28,515 nucleotides of DNA, taken from contig JAHYYL010000031.1 of NCBI GenBank assembly GCA_019424965.1, forward strand, positions 1-28,515. The letters are read 5' to 3'. Every line of letters starts with the position of its first letter. Positions within the stretch are counted from its first letter, which is position 1. A program made the position numbers and the translations under genes. This DNA comes from Collinsella sp. (lineage in GTDB: Bacteria; Actinomycetota; Coriobacteriia; Coriobacteriales; Coriobacteriaceae). A model generated the notes under the pieces. It was given only the letters and a program-made list of their open reading frames with translations. It was not told where the DNA came from and did no database searches. This document shows positions 1 through 7,063 of this stretch, in pieces.

Positions 1-26
1 GGCGTTAGGTCTGAAAATAATAAGAA

Positions 27-50
27 GCCTTCGCGCTGCGGAATGATTTT
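27..50. repeat. Partial copy of a dispersed terminator-like repeat
   Basis: This 24-base stretch is an exact reverse complement of 27407-27430, which is one flank of the large hairpin element beside thrB. A shorter match (CTGCGGAATGTTTT) lies at 16379-16392. Only one flank falls inside the window, so the element probably begins to the left of base 1. It lies downstream of the HAD phosphatase gene, where a terminator would be expected. The remaining bases 51-133 show no gene or clear signal. Confidence 0.6.
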
Positions 51-133
51 GGAAACTAAGTACGGGGACCCGCCCAAACCGTCCTGCTCAATCGCCCTTG
101 TGGTGTTGGGGCTGAAAGGGTGGGACGCGTGGG

Positions 134-757
134 TTATTTGGTTGTTAGGGTTAGTAGGTCGTTGGGGGTTTTGAGGTTGTAGGTGGCGTTTGGGATATCT
201 TGGTGTGATCCCCATGCTGCTCGGGCAAAACTGACCCCTGCTGAAGTTGCGCATTGTTCGTCGTAGACGGTGTCGCCAACGTAGACGACGTTGCCAGGAT
301 TCGCGCCCGCACGTCGGAGATATTCGAGCATGGGTGCGGGTGCGGGTTTATGTTCGGTTGTGTCTTCGACAAGGATGATGTGCTCAAAATACTTATCGAA
401 ACCAAGTGGTGCAATTTCTTTTGCGTATTCGTCGCGCGCACGTGAGGAGACGATGCCAAGTTTGCAGCCGCTATCGGCGAGTGTTGCGATGACTTCAAGC
501 AAACCTGGAAACACGCTGATGGTGCTTTTAAAGCTGGCGGCAACTTGGCACCAGCGATCCAACGTTGCCTGCGAGTAGATCCCAAGTTTCTCAAGGGCAT
601 CCTTGCCGGGTATGCCGAGGGCAAAGTCAAGCTCGTGTCGGGGAAGCGTTTTGCTGGTCTCTTCTTGGACAATCTGGACAAGCGATGACAGAACGCTTTC
701 TTCTGTATCTGCCAATGTCCCATCAACGTCAAATACGATATGGTCAAAGTGCTTCAT
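134..757 (-). CDS. HAD-superfamily phosphatase (phosphoglycolate phosphatase / beta-phosphoglucomutase-like)
   Basis: A 207-residue haloacid dehalogenase-type hydrolase, probably acting on a small phosphorylated metabolite in the cytoplasm. Motif I is near the N-terminus (FDVDGTLADTEE, with nucleophile and acid/base Asp). An alpha-helical cap follows, then motif II (SSR), the motif III lysine (EHKPAP) and motif IV (YVGDTVYDEQCA). This order and length fit subfamily IA with a C1 cap. The ATG at 757 has a good ribosome binding site (GAGAGGAG) just upstream. It lies 57 bases downstream of the AraC-type regulator on the same strand, so co-transcription is possible. The sequence alone does not fix the substrate. 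Confidence 0.85.
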   Translation of the reverse strand: MKHFDHIVFDVDGTLADTEESVLSSLVQIVQEETSKTLPRHELDFALGIPGKDALEKLGIYSQATLDRWCQVAASFKSTISVFPGLLEVIATLADSGCKLGIVSSRARDEYAKEIAPLGFDKYFEHIILVEDTTEHKPAPAPMLEYLRRAGANPGNVVYVGDTVYDEQCATSAGVSFARAAWGSHQDIPNATYNLKTPNDLLTLTTK

Positions 758-813
758 ATGATTGCTCCTCTCTGTTGTTTGCCTGCAAGTTTGATGCAGT
801 GACAGAAGAAGGG

Positions 814-1752
814 CTAGCGGGATTTCTGTCTGGTGCTATCGAGATTCTGCCTCGCTGCTCGATAGCTCGAAGGAGTGCACCCCATTTGTTCTTTAAATAC
901 CTGGCCAAGATGGCTTGCTGTTATAAATCCGCATTGGCGCGCGACTGTCTGTACCGTTCGCGTGGTGTGTGCCAAAAGTTCGCAAGCACGGTTTATGCGG
1001 TATGCGCGTAGATATGCCGCCGGGGTCGTTCCTGCACAAGTTTCGATAATGCGGTAACACTCTCTTTCGCTTACGCCGGCTGCAGATGCCATCTGGGGCA
1101 CATCTATAGCGGCTGCATAGTTTGCGCGGATAAAGTCCAGGATTGCCTTGAACTGTACGTCGCGGCTGGTCATCCAAGAGGCGCCGTCGGAAGAAAAGAG
1201 CGGTTCGGTCTTGGCGTTAATCTGAATCCAGAGCTCTGACAAACTATTTCGAAGCGCCATCTCGTTCTGCGGCTGTTGAAGGTCGTGGCTAAAGGAGCTC
1301 TTCAGCAAATCGATAAAGGGCATATCGTCGGGATTGGTGGGCGACCATTTGAGCACATCGACGCCTCGACATTGAAGCAATGGGTTGATGTAGCGCTTTT
1401 GGAGACGTCCCGCGGGATCGCCGAGCATCGACGGCTGAAAGATATGCAGCATTTGAATGGCTGGCGCCGAATTGGGTGATTGCAGCGTGCTGTGCAAAAC
1501 GCCGCCGTTGATAAAGCCGGCGGACCCTTCCTCAAAGCGTACGTGCTCATGAGCCGCGTGCGTTCGATAGTCAATCGCTCCCTGCTCCATGTAGAAAAGC
1601 TCAACTTCGGAATGCCAGTGCCAGGGGACGGAATTGCCCGGATAGCGAGCGAATTCTGCGCGTTCGGCAATATAGGGCCAGTCTTCGGCGGTCTCGGGAA
1701 ACGCTTCCTCGCGTCCTCCGCGGTGCAATTCTATGTGATCCATGTTTCGCAT
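814..1752 (-). CDS. AraC-family transcriptional regulator with cupin sensor domain
   Basis: A 312-residue regulator. The N-terminal half looks like an AraC-type cupin ligand-binding domain (residues about 35-110, with HWHSEVELFYMEQG). The C-terminal 100 residues form the double helix-turn-helix domain (SAAGVSERECYRIIETCAG and VARQCGFITASHLGQVFKEQMGCTPSSYR). Family members usually activate sugar or metabolite genes, but no ligand can be named here. Two in-frame ATGs are possible, at 1752 and nine bases later. Neither has a strong Shine-Dalgarno sequence, so the exact start is uncertain. The HAD phosphatase lies directly downstream and could be a target. Confidence 0.88.
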   Translation of the reverse strand: MRNMDHIELHRGGREEAFPETAEDWPYIAERAEFARYPGNSVPWHWHSEVELFYMEQGAIDYRTHAAHEHVRFEEGSAGFINGGVLHSTLQSPNSAPAIQMLHIFQPSMLGDPAGRLQKRYINPLLQCRGVDVLKWSPTNPDDMPFIDLLKSSFSHDLQQPQNEMALRNSLSELWIQINAKTEPLFSSDGASWMTSRDVQFKAILDFIRANYAAAIDVPQMASAAGVSERECYRIIETCAGTTPAAYLRAYRINRACELLAHTTRTVQTVARQCGFITASHLGQVFKEQMGCTPSSYRAARQNLDSTRQKSR

Positions 1753-1777
1753 GACATCAGTATAAAGCGCGATGGGC

Positions 1778-1987
1778 TTAGATTGCTCTTGCCTGTTCGG
1801 GGAACGCCTTGTCTAGGGATGCTTGGAGCTTTTCGAAGGATGCTCGCAGGTTGAGGCTCTGATCGGCTGAGCGCTTTTGCTGTGAGGTTGGGGAGTCGAG
1901 GAGGCCGTTTCTCTGTGTCGGGGGGAAGGAGAAAAGGTTTGCATGTGTTAGGGATGGCTGCTGTGCTGCGTCATTGGAAGAATGCAT
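1778..1987 (-). CDS. Small hypothetical protein (69 aa)
   Basis: This ORF has an ATG and a good ribosome binding site (GAGGAGG, about 10 bases upstream). It ends 25 bases before the AraC regulator on the same strand. The product is rich in Ser, Gln and Asn with no recognisable domain, signal peptide or membrane segment. The RBS lies inside an upstream open frame that ends in VRNLLVDIEEAA and a stop two bases before this ATG. That frame has no clear start codon in the roughly 200 bases available, so it could be the tail of a decayed gene. Similar small proteins in related genomes would support the ORF. I do not recognise it. Confidence 0.35.
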   Translation of the reverse strand: MHSSNDAAQQPSLTHANLFSFPPTQRNGLLDSPTSQQKRSADQSLNLRASFEKLQASLDKAFPEQARAI

Positions 1988-2240
1988 GCTTATGCGGCCT
2001 CCTCGATGTCCACCAAAAGGTTGCGCACGGGGTGTGCTGCTAGGTCCCGTGCGTTGGCTGTATTATGACGCGGCTGCCGCAAAGAAGCGCTAAAGAAAGG
2101 CTTAACCTGGTTTGGTGTTACGATGAAACTGCAGGTCAGAGGTATCGAGTAACACTCTTGAAAGGTTTTGAGCTTAAGGGCTTTCTAAGGTTTGTGACGT
2201 GGATGTGGCGCGGACGTGCGGAGCGTGTGAATGCTCGCTG
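1988..2240. other. Intergenic region with a possible gene remnant
   Basis: The 250 bases between the small ORF and the Nudix-Vsr gene contain no complete gene. On the minus strand one frame stays open from about 2185 down to a TAA at about 1990. It reads as plausible protein in its last 25 codons (for example NARDLAAHPVRNLLVDIEEAA), but has no ATG and no ribosome binding site. It may be a degraded gene or may be open by chance. No clear terminator for the Nudix-Vsr gene was seen here. Confidence 0.3.
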
Positions 2241-3230
2241 TTAGCGCTGCGACTCTGCGGCGCGCACCTGCTCGATGACCCTTTCCATCGTGGCGTCGAT
2301 GCGGTCTTTTTTGAGCTCGCATTCCCAGATGGTTATGGGCGTCCAGCCCATTTGAGTGAGTGCAGCCACGGCAGCGCGGTCGCGCTCGACGTTGCGACGG
2401 AACTTTGCCTCCCAAAACTCAACATTGCGCTTTGGCTGGCTCGGATTGCACTTAGGGCAGCGATGCCAAAAGCAACCATTGACAAAGATGGCGATCTTGC
2501 GGCCGGGGAAGGCGATGTCGGGCTTGCCGGGAACCTTCCATTCCAAGCGATAGCCCGTAAGGCCCGCGGCGCGCAGGCGCTGGCGAACGAGCAGCTCGGG
2601 CTTGGTGTTGGCGCGCTTGTTGCCCTTCATGGACTTTTTGATGGCGGCGCGACGGCGCACCAGTTCACGCTCGTCGGCGGAAAGGTCCGAGGTATCGATG
2701 CCGTCGAGCAGACCTGGCTTGGGGCGTTTTTTGCTACGGCGCTTAGGTGCGCGCTTTGGTTTGGCGGCGGGGTGTTCGGTCGTGGCGGCCTCGGCGTCGT
2801 TGGCAGCGCCATTGGCCTCAAGCCGGTCTTCCTTCAACTCAATCAGAGCATCGATAAGCCCTTTGTCGGCGGGCATCCATTCCACCGTGGCAAGCGAGGT
2901 GCGCGGAATCCAGCGGATATCGAGCTGGCGGTCGTGCTTCTGGGGCTCATCGGATTCATCGGCGAGCGAGCAGTAGTAGCACTCCATGGAGAGATGGAAA
3001 TCGGGGTAGTCGTACTCAACGGTGTAGAAGTCACGCAGGTTGGTGACCTTCACCTGCAGCTCTTCCATGAGCTCGCGGCGCACGGCGTCTTCGGGCGTCT
3101 CGCCGCGCATGAGCTTGCCGCCTGGGAATTCCCAAAGTCCCTGCATGTCGCCGTAGCCGCGCTGCACGGCAAGCAGCTCGTCGGATCCTTCCTTGCGAAT
3201 GATCCCAGCGGCAACATGAACAGTTTTCAA
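2241..3230 (-). CDS. Nudix hydrolase - Vsr mismatch endonuclease fusion protein
   Basis: A 329-residue two-domain protein. Residues 1-135 are a MutT/NudG-like Nudix domain with WEFPGGK and a Nudix box at 38-60 (GGKLMRGE...RRELMEEL), the usual box glycine being Gln59. Residues 136-180 are a linker with a very basic stretch (158-172). Residues 185-329 are a Vsr endonuclease with TKPELLVR, the catalytic Asp239 (KPDIAFPG), the zinc-site region CFWHRCPKC (253-261) and the IWEC motif (301-304). Vsr nicks T:G mismatches left by deaminated 5-methylcytosine, while Nudix enzymes of this type remove damaged or modified dNTPs. I chose TTG at 3230 because it follows GAGAGAGGA at the right distance and starts just before the Nudix fold. 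The open frame extends further upstream but overlaps the divergent transporter gene. No Dcm methylase is in the window. Confidence 0.85.
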   Translation of the reverse strand: MKTVHVAAGIIRKEGSDELLAVQRGYGDMQGLWEFPGGKLMRGETPEDAVRRELMEELQVKVTNLRDFYTVEYDYPDFHLSMECYYCSLADESDEPQKHDRQLDIRWIPRTSLATVEWMPADKGLIDALIELKEDRLEANGAANDAEAATTEHPAAKPKRAPKRRSKKRPKPGLLDGIDTSDLSADERELVRRRAAIKKSMKGNKRANTKPELLVRQRLRAAGLTGYRLEWKVPGKPDIAFPGRKIAIFVNGCFWHRCPKCNPSQPKRNVEFWEAKFRRNVERDRAAVAALTQMGWTPITIWECELKKDRIDATMERVIEQVRAAESQR

Positions 3231-3277
3231 CAGGAGTCCTCTCTCAACATCAACAAGTGACAGGCTAGCTACCCGTA

Positions 3278-3295
3278 CCTTACACAACGGTAAGG
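3278..3295. promoter_or_regulatory. Inverted repeat in the divergent Nudix-Vsr / bceA intergenic region
   Basis: CCTTAC and GTAAGG flank a 6-base spacer, making a short dyad between two divergently transcribed genes. Its place suits an operator for either gene. No regulator is encoded next to it, and the dyad is short enough to arise by chance. Confidence 0.3.
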
Positions 3296-3330
3296 CAAGC
3301 GTAAGCCATATCGATGGTAGCCGACTCGTC

Positions 3331-3368
3331 TTCTTGCGACTATAGATGCCGTAGACTAATCGCAAGAA
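3331..3368 (+). promoter_or_regulatory. Leader hairpin just upstream of the bceA ribosome binding site
   Basis: TTCTTGCGA (3331-3339) and TCGCAAGAA (3360-3368) form a perfect 9-base inverted repeat around a 20-base spacer that contains a TATAGA sequence. The right arm overlaps the start of the GAAAGGA Shine-Dalgarno sequence of the ABC ATPase gene. If transcribed it could mask the ribosome binding site; alternatively it is a DNA operator around the promoter. Confidence 0.4.
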
Positions 3369-3378
3369 AGGACTCGGT

Positions 3379-4164
3379 ATGCAAACCACGCACATGGCGA
3401 CCCCGGTACTGGAGGTCGCGCATCTCGAAAAGGTATATGGAGCGCTGGGCAACGTGACCCGCGCGCTCAACGACGTCAGCTTTACCGTCAACCGCGGCGA
3501 ATTCGTTGGCATCATGGGCGCCTCGGGCTCGGGCAAGTCGACGTTGCTCAACTGCGTCTCGACCATCGATAGCGCCACAAGTGGCACGATCCGCATCAAC
3601 GGCCAGGACGTGACGCGCATGAAGCAGGCCAAGCTTTCGCAGTTTCGCCGCGAGGAGCTCGGCTTTATCTTCCAGGATTCCAACCTGCTCGATACGCTCA
3701 CGGCACGCGAGAACATAGCCCTGCCGCTCACCATCGCCCGTGTGAATTCGGCCGAAATCTCGACCCGCGTGCAGGACGTGGCCGCGCGTCTGTCCATCAG
3801 TCAGGTGCTCGACAAGTATCCCTACCAGATGTCCGGCGGTCAGCAGCAGCGCGTTGCCGCGGCTCGCGCGCTCGTCACCGACCCCACTATGATTATGGCC
3901 GACGAGCCCACCGGCGCCCTCGATTCCAAGAGCGCCCGTTTGCTGCTCGAGAGCCTGGAGGCTCTTAACCGCCGTCTACGCGCCACCGTGCTCATGGTCA
4001 CGCACGACAGCTTTGCCGCCAGCTACACGAGCCGTGTGCTGTTTATTCGCGACGGCAAGATCTTCACCGAGCTGCGCCGCGGCGACACCGATCGCCGAGA
4101 GTTCTTCGACCGCATTATGGAGGTCGTTGCCATGATGGGCGGTGAGGGCTCCGATGCTCTGTAA
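3379..4164 (+). CDS. ABC transporter ATP-binding protein, BceA type
   Basis: A 261-residue ATPase of the MacB/LolD/BceA group. It has Walker A GASGSGKST (residues 47-55), a Q-loop around Gln99 (FIFQDSNLLDTLTARENIALPL), the signature MSGGQQQRVAAARAL (from 151), Walker B MIMADEPTGALD (from 171) and the H-loop THD. The PTGALDSKSA stretch and the large FtsX-type partner point to the bacitracin/peptide-antibiotic (BceAB-like) branch. The ATG at 3379 follows GAAAGGA with 6-base spacing. The gene overlaps the start of the permease gene by 11 bases, which implies translational coupling. No BceRS-type two-component system is encoded in the window. Confidence 0.92.
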   Translation: MQTTHMATPVLEVAHLEKVYGALGNVTRALNDVSFTVNRGEFVGIMGASGSGKSTLLNCVSTIDSATSGTIRINGQDVTRMKQAKLSQFRREELGFIFQDSNLLDTLTARENIALPLTIARVNSAEISTRVQDVAARLSISQVLDKYPYQMSGGQQQRVAAARALVTDPTMIMADEPTGALDSKSARLLLESLEALNRRLRATVLMVTHDSFAASYTSRVLFIRDGKIFTELRRGDTDRREFFDRIMEVVAMMGGEGSDAL

Positions 4165-6358
4165 ACTCGCTTGGGGTAACGTCCGCCGCGCCGGCCGCGA
4201 CTACCTCGTCTACCTTTTGACGCTCACCCTGGGTGTCACGGTCTTCTATGCCTTCAATACCGTCTCGATGCAGGTCGACATTGCCGGAATCGATGAAGAG
4301 GGCTTGGCGCAGGTTATGGGCAGCATGCTCGGCGACCTGACGTACTTTTTGGCCGGTGTCATGGCCTTTTTGATGGTGTATGCCAATAACTTCATCATGA
4401 AACGCCGCAAGAAGGAGTTTGGCCTGTATCAGGTGCTCGGCATGGGGCGCGGACGCGTCGCCACGATCATGGCGCTCGAGACGGTGATTGTCTCGGTCGT
4501 GGCCTTTGTCGCCGGCATTGTGCTGGGTGTGGGACTCTCCCAGCTCATGACGTTCTTTACGGCCTCGCTTTTTAAGACACAGATCGCCAATTTCCACTTC
4601 TTTTTCTCGGTGCATGCGTTCAATCTGACCCTTGCCTGCATGCTCGTAATGTTTGTGCTTACGCTACTGCTGAACCTTCGCGCCGTGCGTCGTACCAAAC
4701 TCATCGAGCTTATGGGTGCCGAGCGTCGCAACGAGAGCATCAAGACGCGCAACCCCTGGATTGCGATTGCCATCTTTGCCGTGGGCGTGGTGCTTGTGGG
4801 TGTGGCCTATTACCGTCTGCTACGTGATGGGTTCCCGCTAACCGCGACGGACGGCAAGCTGCAAGAGGCCATGAACCAGTTTGGCATTACGACCGCTATG
4901 GTTACCGTGGGCACCTTTGCCCTGTTCTGGGGACTCTCGGGCATGCTCATCAAGCTGCTGCAGAGCCTGCGCGGCGTGTATTGGCGCGGCCTCAACATGT
5001 TTACCGTGCGCCAGCTTGCGGCCAAGGTCAACACGGTGTGCTTTTCGATGGGCGTCATCGCGATGCTCCTGTTTTTGGCCATCACCTCGGTGACGTGCGG
5101 TATGTCGATTGCCAATGTGATGAACGAAAACCTGGAGCGCTATAACCCTGTTGACGTGTCACAGACGTATGTCTATTACACGCCCGATACGCTCGACTAC
5201 TACAAAGAGTACGTCAATCCGTCTGATGAAGCCGATCGCATGGTGCCGGCCGATACAACGGTCGATTTGTACCCCGCATGGCACGGCAGGGACAGTTCGG
5301 CGGACAACAACGACGAGACCGGCAAGAAGGTCGATATCGCCGATGTTGCCGGTGAGCATGTGCAGATCGATTCGTATCTGAGTTACCCGTTTGGCAGCTC
5401 GAATCCTTCGGTGACCCCAAGTGAGATGTGCAAGATCATGGGCGAAAAGCTTCCCAAGGCGTTCGGGGGTAGCAATGCCGATACGATGGGTCTGTTTGTG
5501 ACGCCGGCGAGCCAGTACAACAAACTGCGTCAGATGATGGGTGAGGAGCCGGTGCACATCGGTCACGACCAGTATCTGCTCACGTGTGATATGGGCGGCG
5601 AGCTGGTCGACCTGTACACCAAGTATATGACTGGTGGCCATGCCCTTACCTTGGGCGGGCATACGCTCAAGCCCGCAACCGATAAGTCGGACGAAGATAC
5701 GGCGGCCATCGCCAACTCGGCGATGGGCAGTAATCCGGGTACCGTCGTCGTTGCCGACGAGCTGTTGTCCCAACTTAATCTGCAGCCGTATTCCAGTAGC
5801 CTGCTCGTTAACTACAAACAGGGGATGGATACGACCGAGGCAGACGAGAGCATTAAATACACTCTGCTCGACGATCTGCTCGTTGACGGCAAGAAGCCGG
5901 GGTCGTGGGGAACCTTCATCACACGCTCCGAGATGTACACGCAAGCAGCGCAAATGAACGGTCTTATTAGCTACCTAGCCATCTACATCGGCTTTGTATT
6001 GGTCGTTGCATGCGCGGCGATTCTGTCGATCCAGCAACTCTCCAACGTGGCCGATGGCAGCCGCAGCTATCGTGTGCTGGCACAGATCGGCTGTGACGAC
6101 CGCCAGATCCGGCATTCGGTGATGGCGCAGCAAGCGGTGTTCTTCCTGTTCCCGCTGGCAGTGGGCTTGGCGCACTCCTTTGTGGCGCTTAAGGTGATCA
6201 TCGAGCTGGTGAGCGTATTCGGCGATATGAGCATCGCCGGCACCGTGGGCCTCACCTGCGCGATTTTCCTGGCGGCCTATGGTGGCTACTTCCTGGTGAC
6301 CTACCTCATGAGCGCTGGCATGGTGCAAGCTGCCATCGCCACCCGCTACAGCGAGTAA
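4154..6358 (+). CDS. FtsX-family ABC transporter permease, BceB type
   Basis: A 734-residue membrane protein with about ten predicted transmembrane segments: seven in the first 330 residues, then an extracellular domain of about 270 residues, then three near the C-terminus. This is the layout of BceB permeases, whose large outer domain senses antimicrobial peptides or lipid-bound antibiotic complexes. Two FtsX-like regions are visible, at about residues 55-185 and at the C-terminus. The ATG at 4154 is preceded by GGTGAGGG and overlaps the 3' end of the ATPase gene. A strong hairpin terminator follows the stop codon. The likely role is antimicrobial peptide resistance, but the substrate is not shown by the sequence. 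Confidence 0.9.
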   Translation: MLCKLAWGNVRRAGRDYLVYLLTLTLGVTVFYAFNTVSMQVDIAGIDEEGLAQVMGSMLGDLTYFLAGVMAFLMVYANNFIMKRRKKEFGLYQVLGMGRGRVATIMALETVIVSVVAFVAGIVLGVGLSQLMTFFTASLFKTQIANFHFFFSVHAFNLTLACMLVMFVLTLLLNLRAVRRTKLIELMGAERRNESIKTRNPWIAIAIFAVGVVLVGVAYYRLLRDGFPLTATDGKLQEAMNQFGITTAMVTVGTFALFWGLSGMLIKLLQSLRGVYWRGLNMFTVRQLAAKVNTVCFSMGVIAMLLFLAITSVTCGMSIANVMNENLERYNPVDVSQTYVYYTPDTLDYYKEYVNPSDEADRMVPADTTVDLYPAWHGRDSSADNNDETGKKVDIADVAGEHVQIDSYLSYPFGSSNPSVTPSEMCKIMGEKLPKAFGGSNADTMGLFVTPASQYNKLRQMMGEEPVHIGHDQYLLTCDMGGELVDLYTKYMTGGHALTLGGHTLKPATDKSDEDTAAIANSAMGSNPGTVVVADELLSQLNLQPYSSSLLVNYKQGMDTTEADESIKYTLLDDLLVDGKKPGSWGTFITRSEMYTQAAQMNGLISYLAIYIGFVLVVACAAILSIQQLSNVADGSRSYRVLAQIGCDDRQIRHSVMAQQAVFFLFPLAVGLAHSFVALKVIIELVSVFGDMSIAGTVGLTCAIFLAAYGGYFLVTYLMSAGMVQAAIATRYSE

Positions 6359-6394
6359 CAAGCGGGCAAAACCGTCGCAAAATCAGAACGAATA

Positions 6395-6436
6395 ACCGCC
6401 GCGAAGGGAGTTCAGCTCCCTTCGCGGCGGTATTTT
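6395..6436 (+). terminator. Rho-independent terminator of the BceAB operon
   Basis: A perfect 16-base stem (ACCGCCGCGAAGGGAG at 6395-6410, complement at 6416-6431) with a 5-base loop is followed by ATTTT. It begins 37 bases after the permease stop codon. Reading the other way it has little T-tract, so it mainly serves the plus strand. Confidence 0.85.
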
Positions 6437-6460
6437 GCGTATCTAGAGCATCTCAGATGC

Positions 6461-6579
6461 AAGTGAGTAGGCTTTTTTGGATCTGCCGAGCACATCGCGG
6501 CAAGTGCTCAATAAAATCGCAGGTCAGGGCTGTGGCGTTTTGAGGTGTGCTCGGCATCCCGCCAAAAGCCTACTCACTT
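6461..6579. repeat. Long nested hairpin between the two terminators
   Basis: The outer arms AAGTGAGTAGGCTTTT (6461-6476) and its complement (6564-6579) form a perfect 16-base pairing. Inside them TGCCGAGCAC (6484-6493) pairs with 6547-6556, and a looser third pairing (CTCAATAAAATCGC with GCGTTTTGAG) lies at the centre. The whole could fold into a nearly 120-base interrupted hairpin. No protein is convincingly encoded here. Confidence 0.65.
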
Positions 6580-6595
6580 GGTTTTACTGCTAGAA

Positions 6596-6634
6596 AACCG
6601 CCGCGAGGGAAGGCAGCTCCCTTACGGCGGTTTT
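6596..6634. terminator. Second terminator-like hairpin resembling the bceB terminator
   Basis: AAAACCGCCG...AGGGAAG pairs with a complement ending in CGGCGGTTTT, with two mismatched positions in the stem. A-tracts and T-tracts on the two sides mean it could work in either direction. The stem sequence is close to that of the 6395-6431 terminator, which suggests duplication of a terminator unit. Confidence 0.6.
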
Positions 6635-6640
6635 AACGTT

Positions 6641-6693
6641 TGCCCAGATAAAACCTGCCAAAATAAACCTGCCTTTTTTGGCAGGTGGTTTCA
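6641..6693. repeat. Intergenic repeat A, copy 1
   Basis: The stretch containing CAGATAAAACCTGCC, AAAATAAACCTGCC and a GGCAGGTGGTTT hairpin arm reappears in reverse complement at 8181-8231 with a few substitutions and a 3-base gap. The two copies lie on opposite sides of the DAHP synthase gene. Confidence 0.7.
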
Positions 6694-6862
6694 GCTGAAC
6701 GGCGGGCCGTGCGGCTTGGGTGTGCGGGCTCACAATCTGGGGAAACCGAACAGATTGGGGGCTTGTATGATCGATTCGAAGGGAAACGTGCGACCCGAGG
6801 GCATGTTTAACAGAGTGCGCCTGGCCCCCGAAGCCCGGAGCGCATACGATACGCAAGGGGTA

Positions 6863-6886
6863 GTCGTTGGGGACGTCCCCAATGAC
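6863..6886. repeat. Near-perfect palindrome (REP-like)
   Basis: TTGGGGACGTCCCCAA is a perfect 16-base palindrome. It extends to 24 bases (GTCG...TGAC) with one mismatched pair. It sits in gene-free DNA downstream of aro and bceB. Its function is unknown. Confidence 0.55.
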
Positions 6887-6923
6887 CACTCCGGCAACGC
6901 CGATGTTTTGGCGCAGACAGCGA

Positions 6924-7022
6924 AAGCCCGCCAGAGCGAGCAAGGTGCCTTGAAACGAGGCGGCATTGACCTTCTGGTCATGCCGCCGAAGTTGAAAGGC
7001 AGATTGCCGCTCTGGCGGGCTT
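6924..7022. repeat. Nested ~100-base hairpin downstream of the DAHP synthase gene
   Basis: The outer arms AAGCCCGCCAGAGCG (6924-6938) and their exact complement (7008-7022) enclose a second imperfect pairing (GCAA..TGCCTT with AAGGCA..TTGC). The apical stem GGCGGCAT-TGACC pairs with GGTCATGCCGCC. Almost the whole segment folds on itself. No T-tract follows on either strand, so simple Rho-independent termination is not obvious. Confidence 0.65.
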
Positions 7023-7035
7023 GCAGCGTCGACCG

Positions 7036-7063
7036 GTTACGCGGTTTGGCAAAACCGCGTAAC
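7036..7063 (-). terminator. Hairpin at the 3' end of the DAHP synthase gene
   Basis: GTTACGCGGTTT (7036-7047) pairs perfectly with AAACCGCGTAAC (7052-7063) around a 4-base loop. The last base overlaps the aro stop codon. There is no T-tract after it on the minus strand, so it may be an mRNA 3'-end stabiliser rather than a terminator. Confidence 0.5.

Noticed and set aside
2199..3260. A 353-codon plus-strand open frame opposite the Nudix-Vsr gene
   Set aside because: The minus strand encodes two complete conserved domains, while the plus-strand product is an alanine/glycine-rich shadow.
3231..3797. N-terminal extension of the Nudix-Vsr frame up to 3797
   Set aside because: It would overlap the divergent BceA gene by over 400 bases and the extra residues are antisense to the Walker A region.
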